A stretch of DNA of 19,394 nucleotides from Enteractinococcus helveticum. GTDB lineage: Bacteria; Actinomycetota; Actinomycetes; Actinomycetales; Micrococcaceae. The notes below the pieces were generated by a model, which had not been told where the DNA came from, made no database searches, and was given only the letters and a program-made list of their open reading frames with translations. Where the stretch lies: NCBI RefSeq assembly GCF_020742345.1, contig NZ_DYXC01000115.1:1-19394 (forward strand). The letters run 5' to 3'. Both the position numbers and the translations under genes were made by a program. Below, one piece after another: positions 6,803-12,929 of the stretch; within the stretch, counting starts at the first letter, position 1, and the number at the start of each line of letters is the position of its first letter.

Positions 6803-8026
6803 ATGGTGAAATCACGATTTCGGAGCGGTATTGCCGTGCTGGCAGCGGTGGTGCTGACTGCTTGCGGCGCAAGTGCGAACAGCCAAGAACAGCAGCTCCT
6901 GCCGGACTATGATCCAACACCAACCCAAGTCAATAGTTCAGCAGTTGAAGTAGATAAAACTGACTTGTGGTTACCTCTCCAACTGGCCGAACAACAGGTA
7001 CTGTCGCCCGGTTGGCTTACGGAACCGTTGCACGCGGACGGGGTCTTTCTATCAGCGAAGCATGACGATGACGTGCTGATTTTTCGGGCCGTGGACGCCA
7101 CCGGCTCAATCCTGTGGGAAGCCCAACGACCACGCAGCTGCACTGGATTTGCACTGACGGCTACTAACGACCAACACTTGGCCGTCCTAACGGATATCGA
7201 CGCCGACGTCCAAACATTTGGGCACACCACCGCCACCGCTTATGACCTTCATACAGGACAACAGGTCTGGGGGCCGGTTGACGTGCCGGGTCCGCATCAC
7301 GGGCCTGGGACAGTTTTTGCTGCTCCACCAGAAGCTGCGATGGGAGCCAGCGGTGACAAGGCGGTGCTAGATCCGGCCAGCGGTCAGGTGCTGCTCGATG
7401 AGCGACAGGTACCGGAAGTCAATATTTTGGGCGAGTTTTATGGGCTGGTTCTGGTGGCTCGCGACGACGAAGTCCAGGCATTTGACGCCTCAGCTTTGGC
7501 CGAATCAGGGTTCGATGCTGACCCATCTTGGAGCCTGTCGGTGGCAGATCACAAATGGGACGCCGAACAGTTGCATGCCGCCGTGCCCGGGCCGAATCCG
7601 GGTATGGAGAACGGCGCTGGTGCCGTACTTCTCGGCACGAATTCCACTGATCGCGCCTTGATCAGCCTGACGGACGGGGCAATTATTGCCGAAGAGGTTG
7701 CCGCTGCGGGCCAGGATTCTTCGAGTCAAACATGGGTGACCGTGGGCGAAGAGCTTGCCGGTTATAGCGCTCAAGGGGAGTTGTTATTTGCCGAAGCTTT
7801 GGAGGGACTGCAGCTCATTGGTGTCGGTGGTGCCATTGCTTATGTAGAAAATGCTGACGGGGATATCCAAACGCATAATGTCATTACCGGAGCGTTGAGT
7901 CGTTCCTATGACCCGCAGGCTACCGGCGAACTCGTTGTACCTCAACTGATCGATACAAATGGTGCAGCCATTTTGGAAGGTGCCCACAGCTACTATCTCG
8001 TGCCTGCATACGAGTCCCGCCAGTAG
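6803..8026 (+). CDS. Secreted lipoprotein with PQQ-like beta-propeller character
   Basis: A 407-residue exported lipoprotein. The signal peptide has basic residues (VKSRFR), a hydrophobic core and the lipobox LTAC, so C21 would be lipidated. The mature part contains recurring strands such as ILWEAQRP, TTATAYDLHTGQQVWGP, AVLDPASGQVLLDERQ and DEVQAFDASALAES, typical of PQQ-like/quinoprotein beta-propeller repeats, though the repeats are degenerate. I use the ATG at 6803 with AAAGAG upstream; a GTG at 6782 in the same frame would overlap the ccdA gene. It starts 10 bp after ccdA and is probably the third gene of that operon. It may be a scaffold or a substrate for the Dsb/Ccd pair; only one further cysteine (in RSCTG) is evident, so a direct redox role is not supported. 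Confidence 0.78.
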   Translation: MVKSRFRSGIAVLAAVVLTACGASANSQEQQLLPDYDPTPTQVNSSAVEVDKTDLWLPLQLAEQQVLSPGWLTEPLHADGVFLSAKHDDDVLIFRAVDATGSILWEAQRPRSCTGFALTATNDQHLAVLTDIDADVQTFGHTTATAYDLHTGQQVWGPVDVPGPHHGPGTVFAAPPEAAMGASGDKAVLDPASGQVLLDERQVPEVNILGEFYGLVLVARDDEVQAFDASALAESGFDADPSWSLSVADHKWDAEQLHAAVPGPNPGMENGAGAVLLGTNSTDRALISLTDGAIIAEEVAAAGQDSSSQTWVTVGEELAGYSAQGELLFAEALEGLQLIGVGGAIAYVENADGDIQTHNVITGALSRSYDPQATGELVVPQLIDTNGAAILEGAHSYYLVPAYESRQ

Positions 8027-8328
8027 ACGGGCACAAGTGCCAGGCTATGGCCGCAAGCATTCGAGGTGTCTAGGCTTGAGGCAGGACGGCGCGAACATCA
8101 ATTTCGCGGGATTCAGATGCTGGGGTTTCAGTATTCGATATGAGGACCTTTCGGCGCTGTTGAGACCGCATAACCTGGCGGTACTTGAACATCAACACTA
8201 CAAGCCTGTCGCCAGGGAGTCTCAGGGTAGGCCCCGTTTAATGAACCGCTCAATTTGGGAGGCTTGTAGCGACCAGCGGACAATGTCTAATGATGCGTCT
8301 AAGTGCATGGACGGCGAGACTGACTGGT
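8027..8328. other. Intergenic region with cupin-gene relic and an inverted repeat
   Basis: About 300 bp without an intact gene. It contains the cupin 5'-end relic (8070-8152) and a perfect 10-bp inverted repeat, CTACAAGCCT at 8198-8207 and AGGCTTGTAG at 8260-8269. A second pair, CCTGGCG and CGCCAGG, brackets the first arm. No convincing terminator follows the lipoprotein gene; a short GGCA/TGCC stem near 8030 lacks a T-run. Confidence 0.6.
8070..8152 (-). pseudogene. Relic of DUF2249-cupin gene 5' end (direct repeat copy 2)
   Basis: Positions 8080-8152 align without gaps to 3003-3075 with 8 mismatches, including the ribosome binding site. The start codon is ATA instead of ATG (8141-8139). 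Read on from there, the peptide is SNTETPASESREIDVRAVLP, very close to SNTDIPASESRELDVRAVPP of the intact gene, and ends at a TAG at 8072-8070. The DUF2249 body and the cupin domain are absent. It is a non-functional fragment left by a duplication, insertion or replacement event. Confidence 0.85.
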
Positions 8329-8649
8329 TCAGTTTTCCAAGAACCGAGGAGGAATATCCCGGGCCGTGTGCAGTACTCGGTGGATGCGGATTGTATCGGC
8401 AAACAAAGAATAAAAAATGATATAAGGGAAGCGCTGCAAGGTAAAGGCACGTATCTCAGCGATATTCAGTTCGATCGCAAATCGAAGTGAACCTAGGTGC
8501 GGATGCTTGCTCAGGAGGGTCTTAGCTTCTTCCAGGGTATCCACAAAGCCTAGAGCTGCCTTTGTATTCCCCTGAGCCACGTAATGATCCGTTGCCGCAT
8601 TGATATCCGCGTCGGCTTGTTTGGTCGTGACAACACGAAGTGAAGTCAC
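8329..8649 (-). CDS. ParE/RelE-superfamily toxin
   Basis: A 106-residue protein with the ParE/RelE fold pattern: an N-terminal beta-strand (MTSLRVVTTKQADADINAAT), a helical hairpin around YVAQGNTKAALGFVDTLEEA, KHPHLGS, then the strands LNIAEIRAFTLQRFPYIIFY and TIRIHRVLHTARDIPPRF. The RFPYIIFY and RVLHTARD motifs are typical of ParE-like toxins, which usually target gyrase, whereas RelE relatives cut mRNA; the target here is not decided. It overlaps the upstream antitoxin by 4 bp (8646-8649), the standard type II arrangement. The length is normal and no disruption is visible. Confidence 0.85.
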   Translation of the reverse strand: MTSLRVVTTKQADADINAATDHYVAQGNTKAALGFVDTLEEAKTLLSKHPHLGSLRFAIELNIAEIRAFTLQRFPYIIFYSLFADTIRIHRVLHTARDIPPRFLEN

Positions 8650-8885
8650 GCTGCCCCAGAGTTTCGAATATGGTCGCGTAGACCATCAAAATAAGCGGCG
8701 TCCAGCTCTGATCCTACGCCCGATTCCATCCCCTCTACGAGCATCCCTTGTAGCTTCGTGCGGTCTTTTTCTCGTCGGATGAGTTCCCGCAAGAATTCAC
8801 TGCTCGACACGTAGCCGTGTTCCTCAACTTGTGCCTCGACGAATTCTTTGAGTTCGTCAGGCAGTGATACGTTCATCGTTGCCAT
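8646..8885 (-). CDS. ParD-like ribbon-helix-helix antitoxin
   Basis: A 79-residue antitoxin. The N-terminal ribbon-helix-helix is MNVSLPDELKEFVEAQVEEH followed by GYVSSSEFLRELIRRE, a clear ParD/CopG pattern; the C-terminal half (GMLVEGMESGVGSELDAAYF) is the toxin-binding tail. It should neutralise the overlapping ParE-like toxin and repress its own promoter. The start is either the ATG at 8885 or the ATG three codons later at 8876. No ribosome binding site is present, but a promoter positioned to give a leaderless mRNA at 8885 favours the first. Confidence 0.87.
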   Translation of the reverse strand: MATMNVSLPDELKEFVEAQVEEHGYVSSSEFLRELIRREKDRTKLQGMLVEGMESGVGSELDAAYFDGLRDHIRNSGAA

Positions 8886-8920
8886 ACAACCAGGATAAGT
8901 GCATTGGCAAAGTTTGTCAT
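8885..8920 (-). promoter_or_regulatory. Candidate leaderless promoter of the parDE pair
   Basis: On the minus strand ATGACA (8920-8915) and TATCCT (8897-8892) are separated by 17 bp. The -10 element ends six bases before the parD ATG, which would put transcription start at or next to that ATG. The lack of a Shine-Dalgarno sequence fits. Predicted by eye only. Confidence 0.4.
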
Positions 8921-9203
8921 CGAAAGAATAGTTGAATGATCCCCCAGAACGGTGAGCGATTCAATATTCTTGTTGGCGCATGTGAATACTTCGTCGAGCG
9001 CATACGGGAGAGGGATAGAAAGCGCCTCGTTCATGAGAAGATTCGGAAAGATTTTCCCATTTGTGGGAGTCTGCAAAGGTTGAGATACAGGGTAAACAGC
9101 CCTCAGTGCGCAGAAAGCTGGTGGCTATAGTTACAGACATGCAACACGTTTAGGCTTGAAGTGTTTATATCGCATCGTACATACGCTCCATTGGAGGAGT
9201 CTG
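8886..9203. other. Intergenic region between divergent parDE and the NTF2-like gene
   Basis: About 318 bp. It holds the two outward promoters proposed at 8885-8920 and 9156-9183. The rest contains short open frames on both strands with no binding sites, no recognisable motif and no codon bias, so I see no gene in it. Confidence 0.6.
9156..9183 (+). promoter_or_regulatory. Candidate promoter of the NTF2-like/immunity-like pair
   Basis: TTGAAG (9156-9161) and TACATA (9178-9183) are 16 bp apart, 20 bp upstream of the NTF2-like ATG, whose GGAGGAG binding site is at 9193-9199. The elements are close to the sigma-70 consensus, but this is a by-eye call. Confidence 0.4.
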
Positions 9204-9674
9204 ATGTCCGTTCGACCACCGGTGCCACCGTTTACCCATGAAACTGCCATCCAGAAGATCCGTGCGGCTGAAGATGCTTGGAATCAACAAGAACCAGAAA
9301 AAGTTGCCCTGGCGTATTCGCCCGATAGCCGCTGGCGCAATCGTGATACGTTTCTGCAGGGACGCAATGAGATCATCGAATTCCTGCATGATAAATGGTC
9401 ACGTGAACTCAACTACCGGCTCATCAAAGAGCTCTGGGCATTCACAGACAACCGGATCGCGGTGCGCTACTGCTATGAATGGCAGTCAGCCGCCGGTCAA
9501 TGGTACCGCGCTTATGGCAACAAGAACTGAGAGTTCGATAGCGATGGCCTGATGTCGAGCCGTCACGCCAGTATCAACGACGTCGAAATCAGCGAATCTC
9601 AGCGCAAATTCCACTGGGATGTCAAAACTCCGCGACCTGATGATCATCCCGGTCTGACCGAACTTGGACAGTAG
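9204..9674 (+). pseudogene. NTF2-like DUF1348 (SnoaL-fold) gene interrupted by one in-frame TGA
   Basis: The strong GGAGGAG site and ATG at 9204 open a DUF1348-type protein: ETAIQKIRAAEDAWNQQEPE, then SRWRNRDTFLQGRNEIIEFL, ELNYRLIKELWAF, RYCYEWQSAAGQWYRAYGN. The frame stops at TGA 9528-9530, exactly where family members have tryptophan (typically N-W-E-F). Reading through gives EFDSDGLMSSRHASINDVEI and the expected family end FHWDVKTPRPDDHPGLTELG before TAG at 9674. The read-through length of about 156 residues is the family norm. A single TGG-to-TGA change therefore truncates the protein at 108 residues, losing the last third. Either it is a recent pseudogene, a sequencing error, or UGA is read through. 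Family function is poorly known; members are small alpha+beta barrels. Confidence 0.85.
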
Positions 9675-9707
9675 CCCGAAGCCTCCTGGCCTTGTAGCGA
9701 TTTTTCC

Positions 9708-10007
9708 ATGACTCCCGAATCGAATAATAACGTCACCGGCGCTTTGTGGCCGCTGGGTGAACTCCTCATCGAATTCAATGAACCCCAGTTAGCGTTGTCG
9801 TTCCATCGATTAGCCACGAGGTTTGACGCCGCACACACCGCTGCTGATCGCCGTGGCTTGGCAGGTGAGGGGCTCGCGTACTTCCATGGGATGACCAGTC
9901 TGAACGATCTGGTGATCATGAACAATGCCAGACCGGACGTAGCAGCGAATCGTGAACTGGATGGACGCCGACAGCGAGTATACGAGCTACTAACTCAACA
10001 ACTGTAG
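9708..10007 (+). CDS. Orphan immunity-like protein, paralog of the Rhs immunity gene
   Basis: A 99-residue soluble protein that aligns without gaps to the 99-residue protein encoded at 18788, directly after the Rhs toxin gene. I count about 44 identities, concentrated in the C-terminal half: GLAYFHGMTSLNDLVIM versus GLAFFGGMNSLNDVVVM, then PD--ANR--D--R-RVY-LL--QL. It is therefore probably an immunity protein against a related toxin, without a toxin of its own nearby. The ATG at 9708 is the only usual start in frame after the preceding TAG, and no clear binding site is seen. It begins 33 bp after the DUF1348 pseudogene and may rely on its transcript. Third-position bias and conservation suggest it is still functional. 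Confidence 0.72.
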   Translation: MTPESNNNVTGALWPLGELLIEFNEPQLALSFHRLATRFDAAHTAADRRGLAGEGLAYFHGMTSLNDLVIMNNARPDVAANRELDGRRQRVYELLTQQL

Positions 10008-10213
10008 TTTCTATAGCGTATCTCTAACACACTACGAAGGCGGCTAGTGCTAGCGGCGGAGTCCAACCCGATGATGTGCAGGTCGGAGGTGTCATATCCT
10101 TCAGGGACGAGCACCTCGCCGTGTTCGAGCATGTCGGTGCCGGCGGTATCGGTGACAAATTCGTTGATAAGCGGTTCATCCACGACATTGGCATGGGCCG
10201 CGGGAATGCCCAC
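9995..10213 (-). CDS. Coding-like fragment, unidentified
   Basis: From a GTG at 10213 the minus strand encodes VGIPAAHANVVDEPLINEFV, a middle part with DMLEHGEVLVPEGYDTSDLH, and IIGLDSAAS, with strongly G/C-biased third positions as in real genes. After that the reading becomes unlike protein and stops at 9995. A TGA lies in frame just upstream of the GTG and no binding site is present. I do not recognise the family. It is most likely a remnant of a larger gene rather than an intact small gene. Its end overlaps the immunity-like gene by 13 bp on the opposite strand. Confidence 0.3.
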   Translation of the reverse strand: MGIPAAHANVVDEPLINEFVTDTAGTDMLEHGEVLVPEGYDTSDLHIIGLDSAASTSRLRSVLEIRYRNYSC

Positions 10214-10424
10214 TAGCGATCACGATAGGTGCTGAAAGTTCCTTGAGGCTGCCAACACGTAAATTGCAAGTGAATCATGGGTAGGGCTGGTGGCTTCGTC
10301 CACAGAACCTCGCTTTTGCGAGTAGTTCTCCACAAAACGAAGTGCTGGTCGCTTACGAAGGGCAGCTGCGCTTTAGATTTAGTGGCGTCAAGAGTTCGTG
10401 ATGCGGCACAATGGAGGTATGTAC

Positions 10425-10751
10425 ATGTCAACCGAAGTGATTTCGATGGTCTTCGTCGCTGCCGGTGTGTTGATAACGCTCGGCGGTAGCCTGTTTGCCG
10501 GTCTGGCATGGTTGCTGCGGCGCATGGAAGGACTGTTCGCGAAAGTCGACCAGCGTTTCGAAAAGGTCGACCAACGCTTCCAGAAGATAGACGCGCGGTT
10601 CGACAAAGTAGATGAGCGATTCGACAAGGTTGATGAGCGATTCGACAAGGTTGATGAGCGACTGAACCAAATGCAGTCAGAATTGAATGACGTAAAAGTT
10701 GCGGTGGCACGTCTGGAGGGGCCCCACCCGCGGCTGATCATTCCACGCTGA
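10425..10751 (+). CDS. Small membrane-anchored coiled-coil protein with heptad repeats
   Basis: A 108-residue protein: one transmembrane segment at about residues 5-30 (STEVISMVFVAAGVLITLGG, then SLFAGLAWLL), a basic RR stop-transfer and a long coiled coil. Six near-identical heptads follow (KVDQRFE, KVDQRFQ, KIDARFD, KVDERFD, KVDERFD, KVDERLN), then QMQSELNDVKVAVARLEG. GGAGG at 10413-10417 is spaced seven bases from the ATG at 10425, which decides the start over the ATG at 10419. Such KVDxRF proteins are widespread and uncharacterised; roles in membrane-proximal scaffolding are only guessed. It stands alone among degraded sequences. A weak stem CGCAC/GTGCG at about 10764-10778 with following T-rich sequence could be its terminator. 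Confidence 0.72.
   Translation: MSTEVISMVFVAAGVLITLGGSLFAGLAWLLRRMEGLFAKVDQRFEKVDQRFQKIDARFDKVDERFDKVDERFDKVDERLNQMQSELNDVKVAVARLEGPHPRLIIPR
10542..10667 (+). repeat. Six tandem 21-bp units encoding coiled-coil heptads
   Basis: Each 21-bp unit encodes one heptad. Units four to six are almost identical in DNA, with the segment TTCGACAAGGTTGATGAGCG occurring twice in succession. Unit number could change by slippage without breaking the frame. Confidence 0.85.
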
Positions 10752-10798
10752 CGACTCATACTGCGCACATGCCGTGCGGCTTTGTTTTAGCCTCAATA

Positions 10799-11035
10799 TT
10801 TCACGGGGTGATCGTGGAGGCTGAGGCCACCGAGCAGAACAGCCCACCGGGTTGATCCCGGAATCGGTCGACATCGGCCAAACACGTGCCACCCACTGCC
10901 AACGACACCACCTGATCCAGCACAATTTTTGCCGGATCATGCCACGTCAAGGACTTCTTCCACGGCCTGCGACACGATCCCGGTACCGCGATCATCAACG
11001 TGAACCACGGGATACAACCCGGTAGACTGACGCAT
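10799..11035 (-). pseudogene. Truncated, frameshifted IS1380-family transposase remnant
   Basis: From an ATG at 11035 on the minus strand the reading MRQSTGLYPVVHVDDRGTGI followed by VSQA resembles the N terminus of IS1380-type transposases. It then leaves the frame; in the adjacent frame the family motif continues as WHDPAKIVLDQVVSLAVGGT, CLADVDRFRDQPGG and LFCSVASASTIT before a TGA near 10801. In the family these parts are joined by a segment that is shortened here, and the catalytic remainder of the roughly 450-residue transposase is missing. The element is dead, but it marks insertion-sequence activity in this region. Confidence 0.7.
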
Positions 11036-11141
11036 CGTAAAGGCGATCCTTTGGTCTTGCAGAACAGTTGTGTGGGAACTACTATTCTCCCAGATCAGGA
11101 GCACATTTCACCGCTTACGCACACCCCTCACACCACACCCC

Positions 11142-11225
11142 GATGAAATTTCCAGGCTAGACGATATCGTCGTCGCCAACCGATACGTTGAGACCGGACG
11201 AACGATTGGGCGCGTGCTGATGGTT
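11142..11225 (+). pseudogene. Possible C-terminal scrap of a zinc-type/quinone oxidoreductase
   Basis: The plus-strand reading DEISRLDDIVVANRYVETGR followed by TIGRVLMV resembles the last helix and strand of medium-chain dehydrogenase/reductase proteins, which commonly end in a pattern like A-x-R-Y-V-E-x-G-x-x-x-G-x-V-V. No nucleotide-binding domain or start is present upstream. The similarity is short and is judged from memory. Confidence 0.35.
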
Positions 11226-11378
11226 ACAGCAAGAACAAGGATTCTTCGAAGAAGCGACAGAACAAAGCGATACATCAAGCCCGCACGAGGCTCAGTATGT
11301 GGAAGCGTCGACGTAGCAGATGAAGAGGAGCTCAGCGACGGTTAGGGGAATTGAAGTACGCAGGATCTTAGCTGCGAT

Positions 11379-11729
11379 ATGTATAAAAACCATAACGAGG
11401 TGATCGAGTTGTCGAAAAAATTCAGTGACCTGGCTTCCCGTGCGCGCGAAACTTGGTCCGATGATGCCCAGAAAATATATGATGCAGCCAGTCAGGTATT
11501 CCAGGCCGAAGTCGCAGCTCAGGTAAAGCTTGGTCGGGACCTTGCGTCGGCTCGTCGGGGTCATGCAATGACTCAAGCTCAACTGGCCGATGCAACAGGT
11601 GTGCCGCAAGCAGAGATTAGCCGGATCGAAAACGGCAATGCGAACCTAACGATTGAAGCAATCTCCCGTCTAGCTACGGCCCTCGATAAGAGGTTCGTGC
11701 TTCAGTGGCATCCCACGGTCGAACCCTAG
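11379..11729 (+). CDS. XRE-family helix-turn-helix protein, HigA-like orphan antitoxin
   Basis: A 116-residue protein with a helical N-terminal part (about residues 10-55) and a C-terminal XRE/Cro-type HTH: LGRDLASARRGHAMTQAQLA, DATGVPQAEISRIENGNANL, then TIEAISRLATALDKRF. This arrangement is typical of HigA-like antitoxins of type II systems, but no RelE/HigB-like gene is visible immediately upstream, where only remnants are found. The ATG at 11379 has no clear binding site; a TTG at 11409, seven bases after CGAGG, is a credible alternative start. Its TAG shares the CTAG tetranucleotide with the stop of the convergent membrane-protein gene. Confidence 0.75.
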   Translation: MYKNHNEVIELSKKFSDLASRARETWSDDAQKIYDAASQVFQAEVAAQVKLGRDLASARRGHAMTQAQLADATGVPQAEISRIENGNANLTIEAISRLATALDKRFVLQWHPTVEP

Positions 11730-12517
11730 ATCATGTGTTGTGCTGATGTTCGACTACGCCCGCCGGTAGGCTTACGACGGATAGTGCCAAGCCTATCCAC
11801 CGTTGAATATCGTTGTCCGTGATTCAGCTGCCACGGCCAGGTCATCAGCGCCCAGACGACGGCGATGAGCACAGCCTCCCAGAAAATATAGACCGGCCAG
11901 GGGCCCAGCAGATCAAGAATTGAGGCGCCCTCAGGCTCGCGCGACAAGTACCCGTAATTAGCGCCGGTGATTGCATTGGCGATCAGGGCAATGCCCGCCC
12001 AAATAACAGTGGCCAGATAAGCGACGCCGTAACCGCGCCAGGTCGGACGGTAGCCCAGCCCCCAGGTGAACAGAATAGGCGCCACGAACGCCACAATATG
12101 TAAAAACCAGTACATCGCGAACTCTAAAACAGGGTAATCGAAGTAGTTGAGATCCGGGGTGATGATTGACTGCAGATTCAGCGTCAGGCCCCAGTAGTAA
12201 CACATGGCAATAGCCCACCCGGCGCGCGTGATGAGCGCAATAGCGGTGATCACACGTAAGGCATCCGAATAGTGAAACGGGAGCGACTGATAGATATTCC
12301 AATGGCCCGGCAGCATACCCCAGATGACCCAGGCGACAGTGGCAATCAGCATGATCCAGCCCAGCGCTCGCAGCAGGCGATCTTCGGCAGCAGTGCCGCG
12401 AATCCGTCGTCCAAGCAACGCTAGGACGCCGGCGATGAGGACGGTGAACATCAGAATCGCCAGGTGTTCGGGGCCGTATGGCGCCATCCTTCCGATGGGT
12501 TCAGCAGCGGTAGCCAT
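11726..12517 (-). CDS. TIGR02206 (YwaF-like) integral membrane protein
   Basis: A 263-residue membrane protein with about seven hydrophobic helices. Family marks include YGPEHLAIL near the N terminus, LPFHYSDALRVITAIALITR, YYWGLTLNLQSIITPDL and GANYGYLSREPEGASILDLL with GPWPVYIFWEA near the C terminus, the usual order for TIGR02206/YwaF proteins. The function is unknown. The frame is open to 12706 but the hydrophilic extension is not family-like, so I start at the ATG at 12517. There is no binding site, and TACAAT lies six bases upstream, so the transcript may be leaderless. The basic C-terminal tail (RKPTGGRSRT) is presumably cytoplasmic. It is convergent with the XRE gene and their stop codons overlap. 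Confidence 0.82.
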   Translation of the reverse strand: MATAAEPIGRMAPYGPEHLAILMFTVLIAGVLALLGRRIRGTAAEDRLLRALGWIMLIATVAWVIWGMLPGHWNIYQSLPFHYSDALRVITAIALITRAGWAIAMCYYWGLTLNLQSIITPDLNYFDYPVLEFAMYWFLHIVAFVAPILFTWGLGYRPTWRGYGVAYLATVIWAGIALIANAITGANYGYLSREPEGASILDLLGPWPVYIFWEAVLIAVVWALMTWPWQLNHGQRYSTVDRLGTIRRKPTGGRSRTSAQHMI

Positions 12518-12929
12518 GGCCACATTGTAGACAGAGGCTGTTGAATGCGTGATGAACCGGCAGTGACGTTGCTTTCGGAACCATGGTGGTCTTGAGCTCA
12601 TTCGGCTCGATTTAGATAAATATCGAAGCCACCTAGAACCATGAGTAAAGCAGTGGAGGCTCGCGCTTGGGAAACTGACGCTGACCACCGGTGATCTTGC
12701 GAGCATTGTGGGGAAAATTTAAAAACGTGAAAGTGCAATAAACTCCCAAGTCGGATACGGAATCACGGGTAACCAAGCTGTGTTCTTCGTATTTGAACAG
12801 CATCTGTGATCTTGCATGAGGCGGCGTCATGTTGTGACATGGGGTACAGTTAGTTGAAAATCTTTACTTTAATCGTGCCCTATTTCTAGAGCACGTTCGA
12901 AATCTCACGACACCTTGAGGAGCGTTCCG
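12518..12929. other. Intergenic region upstream of the WXG100-Rhs locus
   Basis: About 410 bp without a supported gene, comparatively A/T-rich. It contains a bulged stem, GGCTCGAT at 12604-12611 with ATCGAAGCC at 12622-12630, and a short palindrome CATGT-N4-ACATG at 12828-12841. The WXG100 promoter must lie in the right half. TTGAAA at 12854-12859 could be a -35 element, but I cannot pair it with a well-spaced -10. Confidence 0.5.

Larger units (their letters stand above)
10752..11378. other. Gene-free decayed stretch with transposase and dehydrogenase remnants
   Basis: About 630 bp with no intact gene. It contains the IS1380-type remnant (10799-11035) and the possible dehydrogenase C-terminal scrap (11142-11225). 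The remainder shows nothing I can assign. No intact terminal inverted repeats of an insertion sequence were found by eye. Confidence 0.6.

Noticed and set aside
8873..9076. Minus-strand frame of 67 codons upstream of parD
   Set aside because: It overlaps the parD start, has no binding site or recognisable motif, and crosses the proposed parDE promoter.
10213..10768. Minus-strand frames with repeated NRSSTLS or LINLVES units opposite the coiled-coil gene
   Set aside because: The repeats are the complement of the 21-bp heptad units; the plus strand has the binding site, membrane segment and heptad pattern.
12604..12630. Bulged hairpin as terminator of the TIGR02206 or WXG100 gene
   Set aside because: It lies upstream of both gene starts, has no T-run, and the stem is interrupted; kept only as a note in the intergenic entry.
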